Below are positions 13,901 to 25,900 of a DNA stretch of 64,000 bases, in pieces. The notes under the pieces are model-generated. The model saw nothing but the letters and a program-made list of their open reading frames with translations, was not told the origin of the DNA and made no database searches. Where the stretch lies: the NCBI GenBank assembly GCA_964017125.1, contig CAXHKU010000939.1, forward strand, positions 310,001 to 374,000, written 5' to 3'. Source of the DNA: Flabesymbios commensalis (taxonomy: Eukaryota > Annelida > Polychaeta > Terebellida > Flabelligeridae). A program made the position numbers and the translations under genes. The first letter of the stretch is position 1. Each line of letters opens with the position of its first letter.

Positions 13901-16900
13901 GATAGGTCGGGGGTAGAATACAAGACCTGGACCCAAAATGCCTGCTACGAGCTTGTGATACACATTGGTGTTTGTTCTCTTCTACATGTATATGATGTGT
14001 TATCTCTCCTATATGTAGTCTACATCGAACTTGAACTGTCCCTGTCTGGTGGATTCAAAAGTATTAGAGTAGTTAAGACGTCAAGTATATTGATGTAAAT
14101 TTACAACAAATTCCCTCACCCTGACACTCTGGGGCTTTTTTACAAATACAGTGACTGATATAACTGGAATTTGAGATGGATTAATAATAAGTATCTTAAG
14201 TTTCAAACGCAGTATGTCCATTATCCCCGGAATCCGCATCTCAGCTAGACAAGAAGGTATAATATAACATATTGCCTATAAAATGAGAATACATGAGCTA
14301 GACCTACACTATGTATCATGTACGTATTTGTTTTTATGTTAATTAACAAAACTGATGATGGTGTAAAATGTTATTTACACAAAAAAATTTAAGTAAAAAA
14401 ATGCCAACCTAGTTTATTTTCAATACATTTGTGTTATTCATATCGTTAAAGTTTCTTAAGGACTCTCATTGCAAATTCAAATGAAATCCTGCACACAGTT
14501 GACGAGCGTTTTGTGCGGGCATCTTATATAAGCTTGAGGGATGCTTGCTCCCCTTGTTGTGGTGTATATATTGAAGGATGCTTGCTGACCTTGTTGTGGT
14601 GTATATATTGAGGGGATGCTTGCTGACCTTGTTGTGGTGTATATATTGAGGGGATGCTTGCTGACCTTGTTGTGGTGTATATATTGAGGGGATGCTTGCC
14701 CACCTTGCTGTGGTGTATATATTGAGGGGATGCTTGCTGACCTTGTTGTGGTGTATATATTGAGGGGATGCTTGCCCACCTTGTTGAGGTGTATATATTG
14801 AGGGGATGCTTGCTCACCTTGCTGTGGTGTATATATTGAGGGGATGCTTGCTGACCTTGTTGTGGTGTATATATTGAGGGGTGCTTGCTGACCTTGTTGT
14901 GGAGTATATATTGAGGGATGCTTGCTGACCTTGCTGTGGTGTATATATTGAGGGATGCTTGCTCCCCTTGTCGTGGTGTATATATTGAGGGGGTGCTTGC
15001 TCCCCTTGTTGAGGTGTATATATTGAGGGGATGCTTGTTCACCTTGCTGTGGTGTATATATTGAGGGATGCTTGCCCACCTTGTTAAGGTGTATATATTG
15101 AGGGATGCTTGCTGACCTTGCTGTGGTGTATATATTAAGGGATGCTTGCTGACCTTGCTGTGGTGTATATATTAAGGGATGCTTGCTGACCTTGCTGTGG
15201 TGTATATATTGAGGGATGCTTGCTCACCTTGTTGTGGGGTATATATTGAGGGGATGCTTGCACCCCTTGTTGTTTGTTATATATTGAGGAGATGCTTGCT
15301 CCCCTTGTTGTGGGTTATATATTGAGGGGATGCTTGCTCCCCTTGTTGTGGTGTATATATTGAGGGGATGCTTGCTCCCCTTGTCGTGGTGTATATATTG
15401 AGGGGATGCTTGCCCACCTTGCTGTGGTGTATATATTGAGGGATGCTTGCTGACCTTGTTGTGGTGTATATATTAAGGGATGCTTGCTGACCTTGTTGTG
15501 GTGTATATATTGAGGGGATGCTTGCTGACCTTGTTGTGGTGTATATATTGAGGGGATGCTTGCTGACCTTGTTGTGGTGTATATATTGAGGGGATGCTTG
15601 CCCACCTTGTTGAGGTGTATATATTGAGGGGATGCTTGCTCACCTTGCTGTGGTGTATATATTGAGGGAATGCTTGCTGACCTTGTTGTGGTGTATATAT
15701 TGAGGGATGCTTGCTGACCTTGTTGTGGAGTATATATTGAGGGGATGCTTGCCTATCTTGTTGAGGTGTTTATATTGACGGGATGCTTGCTCACCTTGCT
15801 GTGGTGTATATATTGAGGGGATGCTTGTTCACCTTGTTAGGTGTATATATTGAGGGATGCTTGCTGACCTTGCTGTGGTGTATATATTAAGGGATGCTTG
15901 CTGACCTTGCTGTGGTGTATATATTGAGGGATGCTTGCCCACCTTGTTGTGGGTTATATATTGAGGGATGCTTACTGACCTTGTTGTGGTGTATATATTG
16001 AGGGGATGCTTGCTCCCCTTGTCGTGGTGTATATATTGAGGGGATGCTTTCTCACCTTGTTGTGGTGTATATATTGAGGGGATGCTTGCTTCCCTTGTCG
16101 TGGTGTATATATTGAGGGGATGCTTTCTCACCTTGTTGTGGTGTATAAATTGAGGGGATGCTTGCTCAACTTGCTGTGGTGTATATATTGAGGGATGCTT
16201 GCTGACCTTGTTGTGGTGTATATATTGAGGGGTGCTTGCCCACCTTGTTATGGGTTATATATTGAGGGGTTGCTTGCTCCCCTTGTTGTGGTGTATATAT
16301 ACACAGGATGCTTGCTGACCTTGCTGTGGTGTATATATTGAGGGGATGCTTGCCCACCTTGTTGTGGGGTATATATTGAGGGGATGCTTGCACCCCTTGT
16401 TGTTTGTTATATATTGAGGAGATGCTTGCTCCCCTTGTTGTGGGTTATATATTGAGAGGATGCTTGCTCCCCTTGTTGTGGTGTATATATTGAGGGGATG
16501 CTTGCTCCCCTTGTCGTGGTGTATATATTGAGGGGATGCTTGCCCACCTTGCTGTGGTGTATATATTGAGGGGATGCTTGCTGACCTTGTTGTGGTGTAT
16601 ATATTGAGGGGTGCTTGCCCACCTTGTTGAGGTGTATATATTGAGGGGATGCTTGCCCACCTTGTTGTGGTGTATATTTTGAGGGATGCTTGCCCACCTT
16701 GTTGAGGTGTATATATTGAGGGGATACTTGCCCACCTTGTTGAGGTGTATATATTGAGGGGGTGCTTGCTCCCCTTGTTGTGGTGTATATATTGAGGGGA
16801 TGCTTGCTCACCTTGCTGTGGTGTATATATTGAGGGGATGCTTGCTCCCCTTGTTGTGGTGTGTATATACACGGGATGCTTGCTGACCTTGCTGTGGTGT

Positions 16901-19900
16901 ATATATTGAGGGATGCCTGCTCCCCTTGTTGTTTGTTATATATTGAGGGGATGCTTGCTCCGCTTGTTGTTTGTTATATATTGAGGGGATGCTTGCTCCG
17001 CTTGTTGTGGGTTATATATTGAGGGGATGCTTGCTCCCCTTGTTTTTTTTTATATATTGAGGGGATGCTTCTCACCTTGCTGCTGGCCATGTCGCTGACG
17101 GATCTGTGTGTCTGGATCGTCTCCAGCTGCTCCAGACACCATTCTAGCTCCTCCAGTGTCTCCACGGCTAGCTTCTGACCAGACTCGTCTGCACAAATAT
17201 TAATGTGATCAGTAAATTAATAGACTGTTATAACCTCTGTCCTGCTCATGAAATGACTGTTATAACTTTTGTGTTGCTCATGACTGTTACAACCTCTGCC
17301 CTGCTCATGAATTGACTGTTATAACCTCTGCCCTGCTTATGAATTGACTGTTATAACCTCTGCCCTGCTCATGAATGGACTGGTATAACCTCTGTCATGC
17401 TCATAAAATGACTGTTATAACCTCTGTCATGCTCATAAAATGACTGTTATACCTTCTGTCATGCTCATGAATTGACTGTTATAACCTCTGTCCTGTTCAA
17501 GAATTGACTGTTAGAACCTCTGTCCTACTCATAAATTGACTGTTATAACCTCTGTCCTGCTCATGAATTGACTGTTATAACCTCTGCTCATGAATTGACT
17601 GTTATAATCTTTGTCGTGCTCATGAATTGACTTATAAGTTCTGTCCTACTCATGAATTGACTGTTATAACCTCTGTCCTGCTCATTAATTGACTGTTATA
17701 ACCTCTGCTCATGAATTGACTGTTATAATCTTTTTCCTGCTCATGAATTGACTTATAAGTTCTGTCCTACTCATGAATTGACTGTTATAACCTCTGTCCT
17801 GCTCATGAATTGACTGTTATAACTTCTGCTCATGAATTGACTGTTATAATCTTTGTCCTGCTCATGAATTGACTTATAAGTTCTGTCTTACTCATGAATT
17901 GACTGTTATAACCTCTGTCCTGCTCATGAATTGACTGTTATAACCTCTGCTCATGAATTTACTGTTATAACCTCTGTCATGCTCATGAATTTACTGTTAT
18001 AACATTTGTTCTGCTCATTAATTGACTGTTATAATCTCTGTCCTGCTGATTAATAATTGTCACTTAATACTTCTCGGTGAAGCTGGAATTACCAACACAA
18101 TTTTCAGCTGCAAATGATACCTTTAATTTCATTTATGGAAAAATAGACAAAAATATCATATATAATGTACGGGCCTTAAACAGGACAAGTGTTAAATGGC
18201 TTCTTCATTACATACCTGTCTTTACTGTGGCCTGTGTTGGGGGTAAGTTTCCATGTTCCGACTTTGAGGATACACGACGAGCTCGTCTGAAAATAAATTC
18301 ACAAAAAATTTCCTTGACCTACTAGTGGCGCATGGATATATGCGACTTCGGCAGTGCGACCCAATTAATCCATGACCTACTGGTGGCGCATATATATATA
18401 TGTGTGACTACGACAGTGTGACCCATTTAACCCATTACCTATGGCCTACTAGTGACGCATACATATATACACAAAAATAGATTTCACACGAACAAATAGC
18501 TATCATTTACACCTTATTCAGTTTCTCTGCAGATCATAGCGACATCATAGTAGAGGTGCTCAGGTCCAAAAATCCACCAATTGCATATTTCAAAATGGCC
18601 TCGAAGTAAAACTAAAATGTTTTGTGTTTACACTAAATCTCGATTTGTTGTCCGTATTTTTTTATTTTATTTACTTCTATGACTCGTGTAACTGTATCTT
18701 AGTATATTTGGATATGTTTATGATTATTATAGAAGCCCAGAAGCGTTCAAATTAGAATAACGGAATTTAATGGCCGCAAACATCATATTCAATTTAATAT
18801 GTGAACATCTACATTTTTTGATTAATTACAGCCACAAAGTATAACAAATTTGCTTTTGTTGTAATACATTCATACTGTCTTGCATTTGCAGGGAGCGAGC
18901 TAATCATCGGGCGTGGACGGAACTAGATGTATTACTGGTATTCCAACATCTGTTGCTTCATATCGAAGTGGATCTGATTTCATTCATTATATCAACATCA
19001 TAGTGTCTATACAGTATTCTACCATTTATAACATTAAAATGTATACACTGACATTGAATACCATTATCTCATCGCATGAATAAATAATAGCTTGTCAATC
19101 AAGTCCTCTAGCCACACGTGAATGATCTTTCTCACCAGATTTTGTCACTATAGTTTAAATCAAACAGTATTATAATAATACAATATTACACTCTAGTATT
19201 ATAATATGACATGTAGGCATTACATTATAAATGTCATTATATAATAGTATAATGTTTTGACAAACATGTTAATTTTAGGATATGGCTAGTGTCAATATCA
19301 TGGTACTATAATTGCATAATGAAAGGATATGGCATCTTAAATCTTCTTTGTTCAATTCCCCCCACAAAGACGTACCTCTGGAACCTTAGTTTTTTAACAG
19401 AAATTCCAATGTAATATATCAAGTAGACCCTCTTCAGCAACCATTACATGCGGCGCATAACCCTCAGGTCTTTATTTTGGCATAGTTGTAAGATGACACC
19501 AAGATGAATAAACGATTTTTCAATGTATGAAAACCATTGTTGGAAACCCCTTATAAAATTGTAGAATATGTCATACAATTGCGGGATGGGACACTCTAAT
19601 AATATTATAATAATATATAAATAGTACTACAGTATTGCACTTGATTGTGAAGATATGACATCCTGTATATATATATCACAATACCACTATACAGTATAAT
19701 ATTACAATGGGGCACTATGATTTCTGGATATTTGAGATTTAACTCTTTTTCGTTTCGTCAAAATAGTTTTGTTTCAAGTTATGTATGTTCTTTGGTGGCC
19801 GTAAAATTAGTTTATTTTGATCAAGACATTATGTTAATAATAATTTATTATGTTAATGAATTATTTATAATGCCATATGTCTACATGTCATTTCTCAGGT

Positions 19901-22900
19901 GTACTATTATGGTAGGCCTCTTACAATATTGTATGATATTATACACTGTCATAATATTTCGTCTGAACATAATCATGACATAGATCTCTTTATTTTAGTC
20001 ACAAAATACTATTTCAAAGGCAAGATGACATCAGAGAGATCATCCACATCTGGCCAGATACCGTGATTGACCAGCTACTAAGTACTATTTATTCATGCGA
20101 CATGGTGGGGATTATAGTATTCAATTGCAGAATATACTATTTTAAATAGTAGAATAATGTCTACAAATAACACTATGATATTGATATAATGCATGAAACC
20201 GGATCCACTTCGGTATGGGCATGAAGCAACATATATTGGAATAACACCAGTAATACGTCTAGTACTGCCCGGGAACACTTGCTCGTTCCATGCAAAATGT
20301 ATGTATTAGAACAAAACCAAGAAGTAGCAGACACATTTATATAAAAAAAGCTTTGTGGCTGTAATTAATGACAAAATGTAGATGGTCACATAATTGAATT
20401 ACAATATTTACAGTATGCAGATTGCACAAAAGGGTACAATTAATATAATAAATAGTGGTAGCGGTTGTTTTTGCTATGTTGAAATCAGTTTTAGGCCGAT
20501 ATCTTCAAAACTATCAATGATAGGGTATACACATATATTACTGACCCCCATAACAAGACCATTGCGCAAATTTTGAGGGGTCACATGACCTTCTGGGCCG
20601 AACGGTTCAAAAGATACAGTAAAAGCTGGCGGTGGTAAACCGCTTAAAGGGGAGGGGATATTTTACATATTTTGGTGTCTGTGCCAATGCGTCACCAACC
20701 AAAATTTTTTCAATGGCCTGATGAGCGCAGGACTGGATATATACAAGACCACTCCACAATCGGCTACTGGAGCAGTGGTTCAAAAGTTATAATACGATAT
20801 GTGCGGATGGCGGCCATCTTGAATTTCCGCAGAAGGGGACTCTTAAATGCTAAAATAACTTAGGAAATGCAATTTTTATGTCAAAATCAGTGGGAAAAGA
20901 CATCTAACACAATATTGTGTGGCAAATGATTCAAATGTTATGGGGCGATATGTGACAGTGGCGGCCATTTTAGATTGTCTCTAATAAAAAAGTTTCCTAC
21001 CTTACTTTTTTTTGGTCATTGACCCTACCCGTACCCACCCAAATCAGTTGAAATAAGCTTCCGACAATTTTTTTCACAGTTGAACCTTAGGATGGGATAC
21101 TATAATAACTTTTTATAATAACATTTTTATATATATACCAAAAATATTTAAGTTTATAACAGCTAAATTTTGCCACAAATTTGTGTTGGGCGCTGTGTGA
21201 GCTGAACCTAGAAAGGGGGTCCAAAGAATTTTTCTCAATGTTTTCATGTTATATAGGTATTGTACTATTTGAAACAGCGTGATGGCATTCGCACAGCATT
21301 GAGAATTTTTAAATAACGAGTTTTACATTTTTTCAGCTATCGCGTTACAAAAAGTGCTTTTAGGTGATCGAGAAAAACAGAAAATCACTGTTATATTCAC
21401 ATAACTGATAGCTACTAGTTTATTTGCTTGTAGATTGACGTATATTAATAATAAATATCATTGGATCAAAGGACAAGGTTATAAGTCAAGGTAAAAAATT
21501 CCGGGCAAAAATGTCTAATTTAGTATCGTTTGTATATCACATCCTCCACATTTGTATAATTATGTTTCTATAGCTGAACCTTTATTCATTGTCTTATAAT
21601 TTAGGTTTTTGTTATGAAGTGTCATGATCTTAATAAACTAGATAACCTGTCGCTCACCTATTATCGCTCCTCTAGGCCCCACTCCTAATGTGGCTTATCT
21701 TACAGTATCTATTTGCTGGAATGAAATATAATGATATTATTATATGGCTTGAATTGTGTAGCAATGGATTATACGTTTCCATTTTATTGTATGGGCCAGA
21801 CAACATGATTCACTAACCCGATGTTGGGCCATCATCTGCGACGCTGTCACACCGTGAAAAGTCACCATTGATGAGCTCTATTGACCCAACGCTTTCTCAA
21901 TGTTTTGATTGCCCGGCCGCTATTGAGACACACAGAGAAAATCTGGGGCCCTAATTAGGTAGATTTAAATACAATCGGCCAGCCGCTGTGTCAAGGCATA
22001 AAGCTTGTATCGCTCAAAATATGAATTTGGTTCATCAATGACAATGCGGCCTGCATTTAACTATGACGTAACATTATTCCGTTATTGTGGTATAACAGCT
22101 TAACAGATAACTAAATAATTCATGATATATAACATATTTGTTTCTTATTGATATTTCCAAAAAATAGTTGACCACGAAACTATTTGAAGTAGTGTATTAC
22201 AAAAGAAAATCGAGCTAAAATCGATCAATTTACGCAATTTATCAACTATGACTATACGCTGGCGGCCATCTTGGACGCCATCTTGAATATGAGGAGGATT
22301 TTCTAGAACGTTTACTATGTTAATCTAGATACCTCCAGGGTTCTTCCATGAAAAAATCAGCTTGTTATGAGCTCTCTAATTTAATTGTCTTCCCTCTCGA
22401 AATATTACTAAATATAAGTCCCAAGTGGCGGTCATTTTGAAAACCAATATGGCGACCAAAAACTGGACGTACCAACTTGCTTCCATTAAAATTCTTGTAC
22501 AGCAAGATCTTAACTATTTGTGTGCCAAAATTCAGAGTTTTATCCAGAAGTGCACACTTCGTCTTATATATTGACTTAAGGGCCCCCACTAAAAAATACT
22601 ATGGTGTGGCCTTATCTACACGAAGGAGCAATACATCTTAAAGCTACATTTCAAAATGTTTAACGCACCGTTCCGTTCCGTTTGATCTATTTATGTAACT
22701 GTGTAAATACGAAGACAAGCGCAGATCTTACTCTATACTGATATAGCTGGATTTATAATAAAAATGGACATTTCCATTCACACCAGCACTGAAAGGAAAC
22801 GCCACGGCGAGTCGAAACCGACATTCAACTGGGTCTCTAATAATGTAATATCAGTCTTTCTAGAAAAGCAGATAGAATAGCAAGTGTGCTAATAAAAGCA

Positions 22901-25900
22901 TGAGATGTTCCGCAAATCATCTCAATGCCTTCCAGCTTCTATTCGGATGTGGAACCACCCCTTAAAAATTAAGTCTAGGTCAATGCATATCGTGACAATT
23001 TTCAAATGTTACAAGTCAACTTGTCCCCATTAAATATTTGTGTTTTTAAGTAATATTGACTTTGATTGACATTGAAGGTAAAATATGGTACAACTGTAGG
23101 CGTTTGTGTATTTTCCGGGTTTGCACTGTCTAACATCACTTTTACACTCTTACCATGTAGGACCCTACATGTAAGAATTCAGGCAACGTTTCCCCAGTTA
23201 CCTACGCCAAAGGTCGTGTTACTGCTGTATTTTTGCCTAGGTCTACCTGTCTGTCAGTCACCAGGATTACGTACATAGTAATGAACGGATTTACATAAAA
23301 CTTCTACCAGAGGTGTGTCTCGGACCAAGGTACAATCCATTACATTTTGTAAATGATCCGGACTATGAGTTTTACAGTCAGTGACTGCCCTTGTTTCCAT
23401 TATATTGAGGGTTTTTTAATAGATCATAGCTAGGCTAGGTCATTTTTATTTTGTGTTTTCGCATTGGCAATTGAAAATATGTTCATGACCGCTTTTAGCT
23501 GACGGTATCACTTATTACAGACAAATTCGGTTACAATAAAACAGTGCATTATACTATCCTAACCTTGGAGCTTATCACAAAGGATTAGTGAGCGATGACA
23601 TAACACTAGCCTATCATATTCTAATTTTGGTGGGGAAATTAATAATTTTTGTATTTATTGTGGTAATGTAAGATGTCTGGTCTATGTAGAACCGTATAAT
23701 ACTATGTATTTGATCTGCTTCCTATCATTTTGAAATTAACACTATCTTGTATGTTATAGATGTATTTTCCTTAAGCTGTTTTTCTGCTTGTCATAGCTCG
23801 TCCTGGTAATAGTAGTATAACCTTGACCTCTCTTCCCAATGATCACACTGCGTTGTTGTGACGTTACATCACCGCAAATGACGTTAATTCAACATCACAA
23901 CATCACAACAACGTTGTGTGTCTTGTGGGTTAGTTTGGAACAGTTCATGGTGCTGGATAGAACTGTTTGAAACTGTTACAAAATTTGTTTTCAGTATGGT
24001 GTAACATAGCAACAATAACAGGTATCCACCCCTGATTGGGAAATGTAGGCATACGTGAGTTCTGTGCCAAAAAAACACAGGAATATCCTAACAGACGGGT
24101 ACACAAATTTGACGAAAGATTTGTTTTTGTTTCTTTTCCTTATTCTATCGAGAGGGCCACGTCAGATTGTCCAGTTAAACTAGGGTACTGGCTGCCTTAG
24201 AATACTGTTCATCGGGTCACATCACAACCTGTACCAGGAAACACTGGATATTTGCATTTGATCGCACTAACTTTAACGTCACTTCAACGAAATGAGTTTG
24301 CGGTGGGACAAGTTGTGGTTTGCAAAACATCAAACTATTTTTCAGCGGTTAAATTGTGTAGTCACAGAAGTACTGACAATAATTATTGAAAGAAGACAAG
24401 TGGAAAAGGGTAAGTGGAGGAGGAAAAACAACTGGCCACGAGTTCAGCCATACTGTAGATCTGGTAATATTCGCGAGGTTATAATTTTCGCGAATTTCGC
24501 GAGGAGGACAAATTCGCGAATTCAAGAATCTCGCGAAAATTATTTCTATAATAGCGCTACTAAAGAAAAATGAAAATTCGCAAATTCTAAACTTCGTGAA
24601 AAGTCACAAAATTAGAAAGTAGCGAAAATGTAAACACACGAATATTACCAGATCTACAGTAAGCAAACCTCCAAGAAAATGTTGATCAGAACAAGCAGAA
24701 ACCCCATTTTTCCGTTAGAGCTGAAGTTGTGTCTCGCTACCGCGACTCACAAATCAAGTGGGTGAAAATTACTCATATATCTTTCATCTGAGATCAAACA
24801 TTCGCAAACACATATTTCTTTCTCAATGACAGATATTTAACCGGCTAATCAAACATATTAACAACTACTTTAGTGGTGCATAACGCTTAAAGGGTTAAAC
24901 CAGTGCGAGACTTTTGACTTTTAAAAGCCAATTCCCGCCGCCGTGAGGGAATTAAATTGTCAAAAATGTCGTAAAAAATTCGTAGGTGTTCAAACCGCTA
25001 TAAATAATATATTTATGAGATTTTAAAGTGACTAACTCTTCAAATGCTCTTTATAGGATATACAGGCTTTAAAATCCACTTAGGCCAAAAAATAGTTTTT
25101 TTTATAGGTTTATTACATAAAAATATAGGTTTTTATAGGTTTTCCACTAAAAATAATGTACCCGCCATGTGAAAATTCATACTTTATTACTTGGCCAAAA
25201 TCATATCTAACATATTTCGCGGAATAGGCCTTTAGCGGATAGTACATACCTCCGAACATAGGCCTACAGTATAATACGTAGTGCCGAAAATACATGCTTT
25301 TTATACAGGTCTGTTCATCTGAGTCTTTCAAACCTATATTGGCAACAAGACGACCCGTTCTCCGTAAGGGAGCCAAGAGGAGGAGGGCTGGAGTGTTTAA
25401 ATTGGACAAATTATTTATTGCACTTACTAAATCTTTTTTATACTTTATCTGAAGCAAAATATTTCTTTCAGTTTAGGGCAGGCCTATATTTTTTTGGAAA
25501 TATTATTTTTGTCTACATAGTTTGACACACTATCAAACAAGGTCTAGTAAAAATGATGCCGAGCAGAGCGAGGATGGAAACTTTTTAGGGATAATATAGC
25601 TGATAAGCTTAAATATTATTTATTTTAGACTAATTTTGGGACATAAATTATATTTCAAGCATTAATTTCTTTCACAAACACAGAAAGTTATTTGACACAA
25701 ACACATTCCCATGTACAGTTCAACATAATGTTTTTTTAAAGCAAAATCAAAATATAAGTTTTTATAGGTTATATAGGTTATTTGTCCAGAAAAATATAGG
25801 TTACTTTTTCAAATATAGGTTTTTATAGGTTTTAATAGGTTCATAGGTTTTACTTTGAAGCCTGGATATAGCAAAATATGTGTATATTGTAAGAATAAAG

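Noticed and set aside
14477-17165. Long minus-strand open frames (100-205 codons, IYTTTR/KHPLNI repeats)
   Set aside because: They follow the 37/38-bp minisatellite in several overlapping frames, with no domain or start context. The only real coding in the area is the PDE4 exon at 17076-17188.
20093-20278. 61-codon minus-strand open frame
   Set aside because: It falls inside an inverted-repeat arm and has no recognisable domain.
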